From assembly GCF_039839785.1 (NCBI RefSeq), contig NZ_JBDOQT010000001.1:1612001-1676000 (forward strand): 64,000 nt of DNA, given 5' to 3'. A program made the translations under genes and the position numbers. A model generated the notes under the pieces. The model was not told where the DNA came from and did not search any database. It worked only from the letters and a program-made list of their open reading frames with translations. The DNA comes from Pelagibius sp. CAU 1746 (GTDB lineage Bacteria; Pseudomonadota; Alphaproteobacteria; Kiloniellales; Kiloniellaceae). Of the stretch, positions 46,514 through 55,747 are shown piece by piece (within the stretch, counting starts at the first letter, position 1; the number at the start of each line of letters is the position of its first letter).

Positions 46514-47194
46514 ATGTCCGTTCGCGAGGAAGCGCGCAAGGCCGCTCAAAAGCTGCGTGATTCCATTGAGGGTCATATTCGCGAAGGGGGATGGACGATC
46601 GGCACCCAGCTGCCGAACGAACGCGAACTGGCGCAGGATTATGGCGTCAGCAGGAATACCGTGCGCCGGCTTCTCGCCAAGATGGAAGCGGAGGGCTGGA
46701 TCCGGCGGCAAGTCGGCCGCGGCACCTTCGTGAAGTCGATTCCCGGCAGCGCCGGGGAAGCGCAGATCGACGCCAAGTCGATCAATCCGGCCGAGGTCAT
46801 GGAGGCACGGCTGCTCATTGAACCATTGCTTGCAAGACTGGTCGTTCTTCGCGCAAGTGAGCGGGAACTCGAGGCAATTCAGGCGATTCTGAACAACGGC
46901 GGCAGGTCCAAGTCGATGGCCGAGTTCGAGCACTGGGACAACCAGCTGCACCTTGCCATAGCCCATGCTTCGAAGAACCAGTACCTGATCGGCATCCTCG
47001 AAGGGATCTACCGGGCGAGGCAATCCCAAGCCTGGAGCGGGCTCCGGCGGAAGGGGCTCACGGACGAGAGGCGCCGGGTCTATCACCAGCATCACGAGCG
47101 TATCGTAGAGGCTCTGGTTGCACGCGATGGGGAGGCTGCAAGCGCAGCGATTGCCGAACACCTGTCGCGGGTTCAGAGCAACCTTCTTTTCTAG
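46514..47194 (+). CDS. GntR/FadR-type regulator
   Basis: 226 aa: wHTH with KLRDSIEGHIREGGWTIGTQ, ELAQDYGVSRNTVRRLLAKM and GWIRRQVGRGTFV, then an FCD effector domain with EARLLIEPLLARLVV, WDNQLHLAIAHAS and HHERIVEALVARD. AAAGGA is upstream. It reads toward the GGT/TRAP genes and probably controls them. Confidence 0.9.
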   Translation: MSVREEARKAAQKLRDSIEGHIREGGWTIGTQLPNERELAQDYGVSRNTVRRLLAKMEAEGWIRRQVGRGTFVKSIPGSAGEAQIDAKSINPAEVMEARLLIEPLLARLVVLRASERELEAIQAILNNGGRSKSMAEFEHWDNQLHLAIAHASKNQYLIGILEGIYRARQSQAWSGLRRKGLTDERRRVYHQHHERIVEALVARDGEAASAAIAEHLSRVQSNLLF

Positions 47195-47341
47195 TTCCGG
47201 CACTTTTTCCATGGACAGCACGGACTCTCGATGCCCATAATGGTTCACTAAAAGGCATCGAAAGGTACCTTATTGGTATCTTCTAGTTCTCCCGCTCTTT
47301 TTCCGGCGTCAGGCCGGCGGCGGGATGGGGAAGGTGAGCGA

Positions 47342-49156
47342 GTGATCCTTAGGCGTCCGGAAATCCATGGTTGGTTTGGCGTAGCCTCTTCGACTTACGC
47401 GCCTGCAAGTCAGGCGGCCTTGAGAATGCTGGAACTGGGAGGCAATGCCTTCGACGCGGCAGTGGCGGGAGGTTTCCTCCTGCAGGTCGTGGCGCCGCAT
47501 TTGAACGGCCCGGCCGGCGATGTCGCGATGCTCTTCCACGATGCCCGCAGCGGAGAGTCGGCCGCGATCTGCGGCCAGGGGCCGGCGCCGGAATCCGCGA
47601 CGCTGGAGCTCTTTGCCGGCCTCGGGCTCGACATCATTCCGGGCACGGGCCTGCTGCCCGCCGTCGTCCCCGGCGCCTTCGATGCATGGATGCTGCTTCT
47701 GGAGGAAAAGGGCACCCTGCCTCTGCGCACCGTGCTGGAGCCCTGTCTCGACTATCTGAGCCGCGGCATAGTCGTCGATGCGCGGTTGCATGCGACCTTG
47801 GATGCCGCCGCCGGCATTTTCGAGCGCTATTGGCCGAGCTCCGTCGCGACCTTCCTGCCTGGAGGCAAGGTTCCACAGGCGGACGAGACCCTGTCGAATC
47901 CGGTTCTCTTCGAGTTCTTCCAGCGCCTGCTGCGCGAAGCCGAGTCGGCCGGTTCGGACCGTCTGCGCCAGATCGAGGCCGCCCGCGCCACCTGGTCCGA
48001 CGGCTTCGTCGCCGAGACGATCGATCGCTTCTGCCGGCAGACCGAGGTCATGGACGTATCGGGACGGGTGCACGGCGCTGCGCTGCGCGGTTCGGATATG
48101 GCCGGCTGGCGGGCGACCGTGGAGCCCGCGCTGTCGCTCCGCTACGGCGACTTCGAGGTTCTGAAGTGCGATTCCTGGACCCAGGGCCCGGCCTTGCTGC
48201 AGTCGATGACGCTGCTTCCCTTCGATGAAATGGCGGAGTTGGATCCGCTCGGCGATCTCTTCGTCCACCGGCTTGTCGAGGCGATCAAGCTGGCCTTTGC
48301 CGACCGAGAAGTCTTTTATGGCGACCCCCTGAATGCGCGTGTCCCGATGGCCCGGCTGCTGTCGCCGGAGTATGCGGCGGAGCGGAGGAGCCAGATCGGC
48401 GACGATGCCGATAATAGCTGGCGCCCGGGTGCGATCGCCGGTTGTGGCCGGCCGATCGATTACGGGGCGGCCTGCCTGCGAAAGCGCGATGCGGGGCTGC
48501 TGTCGGCCTACGGCGGCGGCGAGCCGACGGTGCAGTCCATCGAGAAGCTGGGCTATCAGGGCAGCATCAGCGGCGATACCTGCCATATCGACGTTGTCGA
48601 TGCGCAAGGCAACATGGTCTCCGCGACGCCTTCGGGAGGCTGGCTGCAGTCTTCTCCCGCAATTCCCGAATTGGGCTTTCCTTTGGGGACCCGCGCACAG
48701 ATGATGTGGCTGGATCCGGATGCGCCGTCGGGACTTGTCCCCGGCCAGCGGCCGCGCTCGACCCTCACGCCCACTTTGGTGCTCGATGGTCAGAAGCGCT
48801 CTTATCTCGCGTGTGGAACGCCGGGCGGCGATCAGCAGGACCAGTGGCAACTGCAGTTCCTGATCCGCCATCTCGTCCACGGCATGGGGTTGCAGGAAGC
48901 GATCGAAGCGCCTGCTTTCCATAGCGAGCATTTTCCGAACTCCTTCTATCCGCGCCATGCGTCTCCTGGCAGGCTCGTCGTCGAAGGGCGGTTCGCCGAT
49001 GAGGTTCAGGAGGGATTGCGCCGGCGAGGTCATGACCTGTCGGTTGCCGAAGATTGGTCGGAAGGGCGCCTCTGCGCAGTAGCTCGCGATCCGGATGGAC
49101 GCCTGCGCGGTGCGGCGAATCCGCGGGGAGGATTGGGCTATGCCGTTGGTCGATGA
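47342..49156 (+). CDS. Gamma-glutamyltransferase-family protein
   Basis: 604-aa Ntn-hydrolase-type protein: SQAALRMLELGGNAFDAAVA and PHLNGPAGDVAMLF at the N-terminus. The autoprocessing region SGDTCHIDVVDAQGN has the presumed nucleophile Thr413. PSGGW and QRPRSTLTPTLVL follow, with CGTPGGDQQDQWQLQ late in the protein. No signal peptide is obvious. GTG 47342 (AAGG upstream) gives the family start; an earlier frame exists. It could hydrolyse gamma-glutamyl compounds or act as an amidohydrolase on a TRAP-imported solute. Its end overlaps the transporter gene by 17 bp. Confidence 0.88.
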   Translation: MILRRPEIHGWFGVASSTYAPASQAALRMLELGGNAFDAAVAGGFLLQVVAPHLNGPAGDVAMLFHDARSGESAAICGQGPAPESATLELFAGLGLDIIPGTGLLPAVVPGAFDAWMLLLEEKGTLPLRTVLEPCLDYLSRGIVVDARLHATLDAAAGIFERYWPSSVATFLPGGKVPQADETLSNPVLFEFFQRLLREAESAGSDRLRQIEAARATWSDGFVAETIDRFCRQTEVMDVSGRVHGAALRGSDMAGWRATVEPALSLRYGDFEVLKCDSWTQGPALLQSMTLLPFDEMAELDPLGDLFVHRLVEAIKLAFADREVFYGDPLNARVPMARLLSPEYAAERRSQIGDDADNSWRPGAIAGCGRPIDYGAACLRKRDAGLLSAYGGGEPTVQSIEKLGYQGSISGDTCHIDVVDAQGNMVSATPSGGWLQSSPAIPELGFPLGTRAQMMWLDPDAPSGLVPGQRPRSTLTPTLVLDGQKRSYLACGTPGGDQQDQWQLQFLIRHLVHGMGLQEAIEAPAFHSEHFPNSFYPRHASPGRLVVEGRFADEVQEGLRRRGHDLSVAEDWSEGRLCAVARDPDGRLRGAANPRGGLGYAVGR

Positions 49157-51056
49157 AATCGTAGAGACAGGTAACCTCGCCGAGGCGCGGGAGGAGCGCG
49201 AGGAGGCGCTGCCCGCGGCCAGGCGTTTGGCCCGCAAGACCTTGGGCGTCCTCGATTCCGTGATCGGGGCGACGGCCACTTGCGCGCTTATCAGCCTGAT
49301 CGTCATCGTGTTTGCGAATGTCGTGGGGCGCTATCTCTTCAGCAACTCGCTGCCCTGGGCCGCCGAGTCCGCTCAGTGGCTCTTCATTGGGGTTATCTTC
49401 CTGGCGGTGCCGCTGGCCCATCGCGGGCGGCGCCATCTCGCGATCGACGTCGTGGTCAAGTCCTTGCCGGAAAGGTCGCAGACCGCCGTCGGCTTCATCG
49501 TCGACATCATCGTGGCCTATGCGACGATCATGCTTCTGTTCGGCGGCACCAAGCTTGTCGCGGCGGTCGGCGGCATGAACTACGTCCTGGGGCTGCCGAC
49601 GTGGCTGAAGTTCGCCTTGATTCCCATCACCTCGGGGTTGGGGCTCGTCTATCTGGCGTTGCAGGGCCTCGACGAAGGCCGCGGCGTTTGGCGTGGACCG
49701 GCGAGCATCGTCGTCGCTTTCGCGCTCTACTGGGCGATGTTGCCGGGCGGTCCGATCAGCCTGAGCGGCGCGAGCCCAGCCGGCATCATGATTCTGACCT
49801 TTCTCGGATCGATGGCGATCGGCACGCCGGTGGCTTTCGCGATGATCTTCGCGGCCTTCATGGCCAACGCCGCCGGCGGCACGCTTCCGCCGGCCGCCGT
49901 GGTTCAGAACATGGTCAACGGGTCGTCAAAGTTCCTGCTGCTCGCCATCCCGTTCTTCATCGCTGCCGGCGCCTTGATGAACATCGGCGGGCTGACCACC
50001 CGGCTGATGGATTTCGCGTTTAGGCTGGTGGGGCACCTGCGCGGCGGTTTCGCCCAGGTCAACGTGCTGTCCAGCGCGTTCTATGCCGGCATCAGCGGCT
50101 CCAGCTATTCCGAGGCGGCGCTGGGCTCCAAGCTCCTGGTCCCGCAGATGATTCGCCACGGCTATTCGCCGGGCTTTGCCTGCGCCGTCACCGCCGCTTC
50201 GGCCACCTTGCCGAACATCGTTCCGCCGTCGATCGCCCTGCTGATCCTCGCCTCGGTCGCCAATCTCTCCGTCGGCAGCCTTTGGCTGGCGGGCGTGGGG
50301 CCGGGCATCCTGATGGCCGGAAGCCTGATGCTGAGCATCTACGTGATCGCGCGCCTGCGCGGCTACGGCACGGCGAACGCGCGCGCGAGCTGGGCCGAAC
50401 GGGGCCGGGCGGGCATCGAGGCCCTGCCGGTTCTGGGCCTCGGCGTGGTGATCATCGGGGGAATTCGCGGGGGCGTTGTGACTCCGACGGAAGCCGGCGT
50501 TCTGGCGGTGGCCTATTCCCTTGTCCTGGGTCTCTTCGTCTATCGCAGCTTCACTTTCGGGGAACTCTGGAAGTCTCTCAGGACCGCGGCCGTCGAATCC
50601 GCGATGGTCGGCCTCCTCATCGGTGCGGCGGCTCCCTTTACCTTCATCCTCGTCACCCAGCAGATTCCCCAGAGTCTCGCGACGGCGATCACCGGATTTT
50701 CGGATAACCCCTATCTGGTTCTGCTGCTCGCTAACCTGGTGATGCTGTTCTTCGGGATGTTCCTGGACATCGGGGCCGCGATCCTCATTCTGACGCCGCT
50801 GCTGCTTCCGCTGATGGTGCAGCTCGGCATCGATCCGATCCACTTCTCTCTTGTGGTGGTCGTCAACCTCATGCTCGGCGGCTTGACCCCGCCGGTCGGC
50901 ATGCTGGCCTACATAACTTCATCGATCTCAGGGACGCCCGTCCATGAGGTGTTCCGGGTGATGTATCCGTTGCTCGGCGTCCTGCTCCTCGCTCTCTTGT
51001 TGGTGACCTATGTGCCGGCGGTTTCGCTCGGTCTCGGTTGGCTCATTCAAGGGTAG
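49140..51056 (+). CDS. TRAP transporter permease, DctQ-DctM fusion
   Basis: 638 aa. The first 200 residues are the small DctQ-type subunit (four helices: VIVFANVVGRYLFSNSLPWA and WLFIGVIFLAVPLAH). The rest is the large DctM subunit with about twelve helices (IPFFIAAGALMNIGGLT, GISGSSYSEAALGSKLLVP, PPVGMLAYITSSI). Fused forms are a regular TRAP subtype. GGAGG lies nine bases before ATG 49140. It imports an organic acid or amino-acid-like solute with the binding protein downstream. Confidence 0.93.
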   Translation: MPLVDEIVETGNLAEAREEREEALPAARRLARKTLGVLDSVIGATATCALISLIVIVFANVVGRYLFSNSLPWAAESAQWLFIGVIFLAVPLAHRGRRHLAIDVVVKSLPERSQTAVGFIVDIIVAYATIMLLFGGTKLVAAVGGMNYVLGLPTWLKFALIPITSGLGLVYLALQGLDEGRGVWRGPASIVVAFALYWAMLPGGPISLSGASPAGIMILTFLGSMAIGTPVAFAMIFAAFMANAAGGTLPPAAVVQNMVNGSSKFLLLAIPFFIAAGALMNIGGLTTRLMDFAFRLVGHLRGGFAQVNVLSSAFYAGISGSSYSEAALGSKLLVPQMIRHGYSPGFACAVTAASATLPNIVPPSIALLILASVANLSVGSLWLAGVGPGILMAGSLMLSIYVIARLRGYGTANARASWAERGRAGIEALPVLGLGVVIIGGIRGGVVTPTEAGVLAVAYSLVLGLFVYRSFTFGELWKSLRTAAVESAMVGLLIGAAAPFTFILVTQQIPQSLATAITGFSDNPYLVLLLANLVMLFFGMFLDIGAAILILTPLLLPLMVQLGIDPIHFSLVVVVNLMLGGLTPPVGMLAYITSSISGTPVHEVFRVMYPLLGVLLLALLLVTYVPAVSLGLGWLIQG

Positions 51057-51110
51057 CGGCGCAAGCGAGTTCAGATTGCTCAAACTAGAACCCTAATCGG
51101 AGGCATAAGA

Positions 51111-52109
51111 ATGGATGTTACAAGGAAAGGCTTGGTTTCGGTGGCTCTCGCGGCCGCGGCTTCCCTGGCGATTGGGATGGGAACCCAAGGGCTAGCGGAA
51201 GCGGCGCCCAAGCAGATCACCGTCGGCAGTATCTATTCGATCGACAAGCCGCAAGGTCAGGTCTGGCTGAAGATGCAGGATCTGGTCGAGAAAGAGGCCC
51301 CGGGAAAGCTGAAGTTCAACGTCGTCCCCGACGGCGCGCTTGGGGGCGAGAAGGAAGAAGTAGAGGGGGTCCGCCTCGGCTCGCTGCAGGCCGGCATCTC
51401 CACGCTCGCCAACATGACCACCTGGGTCCCCGCCGCGGCGCTCTTCGACATGCCGTTCATGTTCCGCGACCAGGCTCACATTGACGCCGTCATGGCCGGT
51501 CCCGTCGGCGACAGGTTCAAATCGCTGTTCGCCGAGCAGGGTTTCAAGGCATTCGGGTTCATCACCTACGGTTCGCGCAACGTGATCTCGAAGGAAGCCA
51601 TCACCGGGCCCGCCGACGTCGACGGCAAGAAGATGCGCGTGCTGCAGAGCCCGCTTCATATCGCGCTCTGGGATTCCCTAGGCGCCAGCCCGACCCCGAT
51701 CCCGATCACCGAGTCCTACAATGCCCTGGAAACGGGCGTCGTGGACTTCATGGACATGACCATGTCGGGATACAACGCGCTGAAGCTGTACGAAGTGGTT
51801 CCCGCTTTCTCCCGCACCTCGCATATCTGGTCGCTGGGCGTCATGTATATGAGCCAGAGCTTCTGGGACAGCCTGGACGCCGAGGAGCAGGCGGCCCTCG
51901 AAGCCGCCGCCGCCGAGGCGATTCCCTATTTCAACCAGCTTGCCGCGGCCGAGCAGGAAGCCGCCCTGCAGCAGGCGATCAAAGGCGGAGCCAAGGTGAT
52001 CGAGCAGGACATCGCCGAGTGGCAGGCCGCCATGGCTCCTTTCTGGGCCTCCTATGCCGATAACGTCGGCGGCATGTCGATGATCGAGGCGATCGTCGAG
52101 ACGAAGTGA
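51111..52109 (+). CDS. TRAP transporter periplasmic binding protein (DctP)
   Basis: 332 aa with a signal peptide (SVALAAAASLAIGMG, cleavage near AEAA). The DctP pattern follows: FNVVPDGALGGEKEEVEGVRLGS, FDMPFMFRD, GSRNVISKEAITGPADVDGKKMRV with the conserved Arg for a carboxylate, PTPIPITESYNALETGVVD and the C-terminal helix. GGAGG lies seven bases before ATG. Partner of the fused permease upstream. The ligand presumably contains a carboxylate. Confidence 0.93.
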   Translation: MDVTRKGLVSVALAAAASLAIGMGTQGLAEAAPKQITVGSIYSIDKPQGQVWLKMQDLVEKEAPGKLKFNVVPDGALGGEKEEVEGVRLGSLQAGISTLANMTTWVPAAALFDMPFMFRDQAHIDAVMAGPVGDRFKSLFAEQGFKAFGFITYGSRNVISKEAITGPADVDGKKMRVLQSPLHIALWDSLGASPTPIPITESYNALETGVVDFMDMTMSGYNALKLYEVVPAFSRTSHIWSLGVMYMSQSFWDSLDAEEQAALEAAAAEAIPYFNQLAAAEQEAALQQAIKGGAKVIEQDIAEWQAAMAPFWASYADNVGGMSMIEAIVETK

Positions 52110-52132
52110 CGTTCTCGGAGGCGAAGCGGGTG

Positions 52133-52154
52133 CCGGCCGGGCTCGCCCGGCCGG
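52133..52154 (+). terminator. Hairpin after the TRAP operon
   Basis: CCGGCCGGG-CTCG-CCCGGCCGG, a perfect 9-bp stem 24 bp after the DctP stop. No U-tract follows. It probably ends or attenuates the GGT/TRAP transcript. Confidence 0.5.
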
Positions 52155-52299
52155 TCGCGGCCTTCGGAGAAAAGGCTGCCGGCGCTTAGCCATCACCACA
52201 GCGACCTAGAGTGCGAGCCACGCTCACGGCGGCATCGTCAGGGGCGTCCGCGCTCTAGGTCGGCCACTTTTTGGTTCTCCTTGGGAAAGGTGACAGACG

Positions 52300-52557
52300 A
52301 TGACAGACCCCAAAATTCCCCCGCTCGAAGGCGGCGACTTCCCGGAGGAAACCGAGCTGCGCGCCGGGCCGATGGATGTCCAGATCATGCGGATCGCCAT
52401 CGAGGCGTTGAACAAGCAGGGTCATCCGGAAATCACCGCGGAGACCTTGAAGACGGACCCGGAACATCGCCGGCTCGTCGCCGAGCTGCTGCGCGACTGC
52501 CGGCCGCTGCCGGTTGTCCTGTCCCTGATTGAAGACCTAGAGCGCCAAGCTGGATAG
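52300..52557 (+). CDS. Small conserved-looking hypothetical protein
   Basis: An 85-aa acidic, soluble protein (MTDPKIPPLEGGDFPEETEL at the start and ALNKQGHPEITAETLKTDPE in the middle). AAAGGTG precedes the ATG and codon use matches the chromosome. It lies between the TRAP operon and the aldehyde dehydrogenase gene, 27 bp before the latter. I do not recognise the family. Confidence 0.65.
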   Translation: MTDPKIPPLEGGDFPEETELRAGPMDVQIMRIAIEALNKQGHPEITAETLKTDPEHRRLVAELLRDCRPLPVVLSLIEDLERQAG

Positions 52558-52583
52558 CAACGGCGCATAGCGGAGTGTTGTGA

Positions 52584-54059
52584 ATGTCTGTAAACGCGTC
52601 TGCAACCGGTGTGCAGAATCTGATGTCTCGCTATCCGAACGGAACCATCTTCGTCGATGGAGAGTTCCGCCGTGGCGAAGGTGCCCCCTTCATGGTTGTC
52701 GGAAAGCAGTTGGGGGAATCCTTGGCGGAGGTGGGATCCGCCGCTGCCGCGGACATCGATGCGGCGGTGGACTCCGCCCGCGCGGCCTGGCCGGCCTGGC
52801 GCGATTTGGCGCCGGCGGACCGGGCCAAGGCGCTGTCCGCCATGGCCGACCTCTTGGCCGCCGATGCCGACTCCTGGATCGCACTGGAAGCGCAGCACGC
52901 CGGCAAACCGCTGGCGGACGCGCGCATCGACATCTACTCGGCGGTCATGACGCTGCGTTGGTTCGCCGGCTGCGCCGAGCGGGTGGATGGCCGTGTCGTG
53001 GCGTCGCCGGCCGGTCTGCACCGCTATGTGAGGCGCGAGCCGCTGGGGGTCTGCGCGCTGATCGTTCCCTGGAACTTTCCGCTGCTCTTGATGATCTGGA
53101 AGGTTGCGCCGGCGCTCGCGGCGGGCAACACCGTGGTGGTCAAGCCGGCCAGCCTGACGCCCTTGACGGCGCTGCTCTTTGCTGAGTTGGCGCAGCGCGC
53201 GGGGCTGCCGCGGGGCGTGCTCAACATCCTGCCGGGGCCGGGCGGCGCCGTGGGAATGGGATTGGTGCGCCACCGCGACGTCGCCAAGGTGAGCTTTACG
53301 GGCTCCACCGAGGTCGGCGCCGAAGTGGCGCGCGAGGCGGCCGGTGGCATCAAGCGGTTGACGCTGGAGCTGGGCGGGAAGTCGCCAACCGTCATCCTTG
53401 ACGATGCGGACCTGGACCGGGCCGTGCCGGCGTCGGTGGCGGGCTGCTTCGGACACGCCGGGCAGAAATGCGCGGCGCGGACGCGGTTGATCGTCACGAA
53501 GCGGAACGCGGACGCCGTGGTCGAAAGGCTGGCTGCCGTCACCCGCGGGCTCAAGGCGGGCGATGTCCTGGACCCGGCGACGCAGTTGGGGCCGGTGATC
53601 GACGCGGCTGCGCAGCAGCGCATCCTGGGAATCTGCGAGAAAGCGGCGGCCGACGGCGCGGAGATGATCTGCGGCGGTCGTGCTGCCGATGTCACGGGCC
53701 CCTATGTGGAAGCCACCTTGTTCGACCGCGTCGACCCGCAAAGCGACCTGGCGCGCGAGGAGGTTTTTGGCCCCGTGCTTGCCGTCTTGCGGGCGGAAGA
53801 CGAGGAACACGCCATCGCGCTGGCCAACGACAGCGACTACGGCCTGGCCGCCACGCTTTGGACGCGCGATGTCGGCCGGGCCCACCGGGTGGCCGCCCGG
53901 CTGGAAGCCGGCAGCGTCAGCGTAAACACGCCTGCGGTGGTGGGCATCGAAACACCTTTCGGTGGGTACAAGAAGAGCGGCTACGGGCGCGAACTCGGCG
54001 TTGAGGGGCTGGATGCCTTCCTTCAGGAGAAAGCCGTGATCATGGACATCAGCAACTAG
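52584..54059 (+). CDS. NAD(P)-dependent aldehyde dehydrogenase
   Basis: 491-aa ALDH superfamily enzyme. Visible are VPWNFPLLLMIWKVAPALAA, KPASLTPLTAL, VSFTGSTEVGAEVA, the catalytic Glu in LTLELGGKSP, the catalytic Cys in GHAGQKCAARTRL and REEVFGPVL. It oxidises an aldehyde to the acid. It is read together with the Fe-alcohol dehydrogenase 11 bp downstream, which suggests stepwise oxidation of an alcohol to an aldehyde and then to an acid. The substrate is unknown. Confidence 0.93.
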   Translation: MSVNASATGVQNLMSRYPNGTIFVDGEFRRGEGAPFMVVGKQLGESLAEVGSAAAADIDAAVDSARAAWPAWRDLAPADRAKALSAMADLLAADADSWIALEAQHAGKPLADARIDIYSAVMTLRWFAGCAERVDGRVVASPAGLHRYVRREPLGVCALIVPWNFPLLLMIWKVAPALAAGNTVVVKPASLTPLTALLFAELAQRAGLPRGVLNILPGPGGAVGMGLVRHRDVAKVSFTGSTEVGAEVAREAAGGIKRLTLELGGKSPTVILDDADLDRAVPASVAGCFGHAGQKCAARTRLIVTKRNADAVVERLAAVTRGLKAGDVLDPATQLGPVIDAAAQQRILGICEKAAADGAEMICGGRAADVTGPYVEATLFDRVDPQSDLAREEVFGPVLAVLRAEDEEHAIALANDSDYGLAATLWTRDVGRAHRVAARLEAGSVSVNTPAVVGIETPFGGYKKSGYGRELGVEGLDAFLQEKAVIMDISN

Positions 54060-54070
54060 GCAGGATCGAG

Positions 54071-55231
54071 ATGCAGACAGCATTCAAGTTCTTTCATTCC
54101 ACCCACTGCATCCAGTACGGCCCGGGTTGCCTGGCGGACCTGCCGGCGATCGCCGCAGCGGAGAAGCGCCGCAAGGCGGCTGTCCTGATGGATGCTTTCT
54201 TCCTGGGCGGCCCGGTGCAGGACCGCCTGGCGGAGAGCCTGAAGGAGTTCTCGCCGAGCTTCCACGCGGTCCCGCAGCACGAGCCGGACACCGACACCGT
54301 GGACGCGGCCCGCAAGGCCCTGATCGACGCCGAGGCCGATCTGATCGTCGCCGTCGGCGGCGGATCGGCGATGGACACGGCAAAGGCGGCCCGGATGCTG
54401 GTCAGCAACCCCGGCCCCATCGAGGACATCGTCGGCGCCATGGGTATGCCCATGCTGCCGCACGAAAGCCTTTTCGTCGCCGTGCCGACAACGGCGGGGA
54501 CCGGCAGCGAGGTGTCGGAGTCGGCCGTCATCGCCAAGGTCGGCACCGACTACAAGGCCGTTTTGCGCTCGGCGAACATGGGCTTCCGGCTTGCCTTGCT
54601 GGATCCCGAGCTGGGTGTGACCGCGCCGCCTCACGTAACGGCGGCTGCCGGCTACGATGCCGTCACCCACGCGGCGGAGGCTTTCACCTCCAAGGTTGCG
54701 AACGTCATGACCGATCCCCTGGCGCGGTCAGCCATGGAACTGCTCGCGCGGTCGCTGCCGGTGGTCTTCGACGAGCCCGGCAACATCGCGGCGCGGGGGG
54801 AATGCCTCATCGGGTCGATGCAGGCGGGAGTGGCGTTCAATTCCGCGCACTTGGGCCTCGCCCACGCGATCGCCGGTGCCCTGGGGGCGCTGCATCATGT
54901 GCCTCACGGACTGGCCAACGCCTTGGCGCTGCCGTGGAGCATGGCGTTCAACGATCCCGCCTTGGGCGACAAGGGAGAAGTCCTGGCCGGCATCTTCGGC
55001 GGCTCCAACGCGGCCGAAGGGCTTTCCGCCCTGCGGCACCGCGTCGGGCTGGACCTCTCGCTTGACGATTACGTTCCCGGCGATGCGGAAAGAGACCTGG
55101 TGGCGGAAGGCGCGAGCAAGAGCGGCCAGCTCAAAGTCAATCCGCGGCCGGCTTCCATGGCGGAGATCCGCGTTATTCTGGAACACATGCGGCACCCCAC
55201 CGGGGGGCGGCAGCCTCACCTCAACCTGTAG
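54071..55231 (+). CDS. Iron-containing alcohol dehydrogenase
   Basis: 386-aa group III ADH: GGGSAMDTAKAARML (cofactor loop), PTTAGTGSEVSESAV, YDAVTHAAEAFTS with metal ligands Asp and His, and GLAHAIAGALGALHHVPHG with the further metal His residues (here in the NSAHLGLAH block). Downstream partner of the aldehyde dehydrogenase. A strong intrinsic terminator follows. Confidence 0.93.
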   Translation: MQTAFKFFHSTHCIQYGPGCLADLPAIAAAEKRRKAAVLMDAFFLGGPVQDRLAESLKEFSPSFHAVPQHEPDTDTVDAARKALIDAEADLIVAVGGGSAMDTAKAARMLVSNPGPIEDIVGAMGMPMLPHESLFVAVPTTAGTGSEVSESAVIAKVGTDYKAVLRSANMGFRLALLDPELGVTAPPHVTAAAGYDAVTHAAEAFTSKVANVMTDPLARSAMELLARSLPVVFDEPGNIAARGECLIGSMQAGVAFNSAHLGLAHAIAGALGALHHVPHGLANALALPWSMAFNDPALGDKGEVLAGIFGGSNAAEGLSALRHRVGLDLSLDDYVPGDAERDLVAEGASKSGQLKVNPRPASMAEIRVILEHMRHPTGGRQPHLNL

Positions 55232-55252
55232 GCGGTCGCGTTGTTTTGATGA

Positions 55253-55288
55253 GCCGCCGGAGCGCAATACCGCGCGCCGGCGGCTTTT
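55253..55288 (+). terminator. Intrinsic terminator after the alcohol dehydrogenase gene
   Basis: GCCGCCGG (55253-55260) pairs with CCGGCGGC (55277-55284); an inner GCGC/GCGC extends the stem, and TTTT follows. It is the best rho-independent terminator seen in the window. Confidence 0.8.
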
Positions 55289-55312
55289 CCGTTCTTGAAA
55301 GGAAACTCGAAA

Positions 55313-55702
55313 ATGACTTCGAAGGCTCATAATCCCGCCAGCATCGGCGCGCCCATCGGGGCCTACGTGCACGGGTTGGAGACGCCGCCCAATGCGCGGC
55401 TTCTGCACGTCTCGGGGCAGGTCGGCATCGCCGACGATGGAAGCGTTCCGCCGGATGCGGAAGGTCAGGCGCGTATCGTGTGGCGGAATATCGAGGCGAT
55501 CTTGGAATCCGCCGGGATGGACATCGGCGATATCGTCAAGATGACGGCCTATCTCACCGACCCCGCCGATCTCGCGGCCTACGGTTCGGTTCGCACGGCG
55601 GTGTTGGGGGATTTCCGCCCGACATCGACCCTCGTTTTCGTGTCGGCCCTGGTCAAGCCGGAGCTGAAGGTCGAGGTGGAGGTCGTCGCCGCCCGCGCGT
55701 GA
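55313..55702 (+). CDS. RidA/YjgF-family protein
   Basis: 129 aa: HVSGQVGIADDGSVPPDAEG, IVWRNIEAILESAGMDIGDI, KMTAYLTDPADLAAY and the C-terminal TLVFVSALVKPELKVEVEVV. Rid proteins hydrolyse reactive enamines or imines; the RidA-defining Arg is not evident, so it is probably a Rid2-7 type member with a pathway role. AAAGGAAA precedes ATG 55313. Confidence 0.9.
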   Translation: MTSKAHNPASIGAPIGAYVHGLETPPNARLLHVSGQVGIADDGSVPPDAEGQARIVWRNIEAILESAGMDIGDIVKMTAYLTDPADLAAYGSVRTAVLGDFRPTSTLVFVSALVKPELKVEVEVVAARA

Positions 55703-55747
55703 AGACTTCTCGAGCAGGCGGCGGCAACCGGATCTCAGGGCTGAGGG

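Noticed and set aside
47309-49306. A 665-codon minus-strand frame
   Set aside because: Antisense shadow of the gamma-glutamyltransferase-like gene; no motifs and no ribosome binding site.
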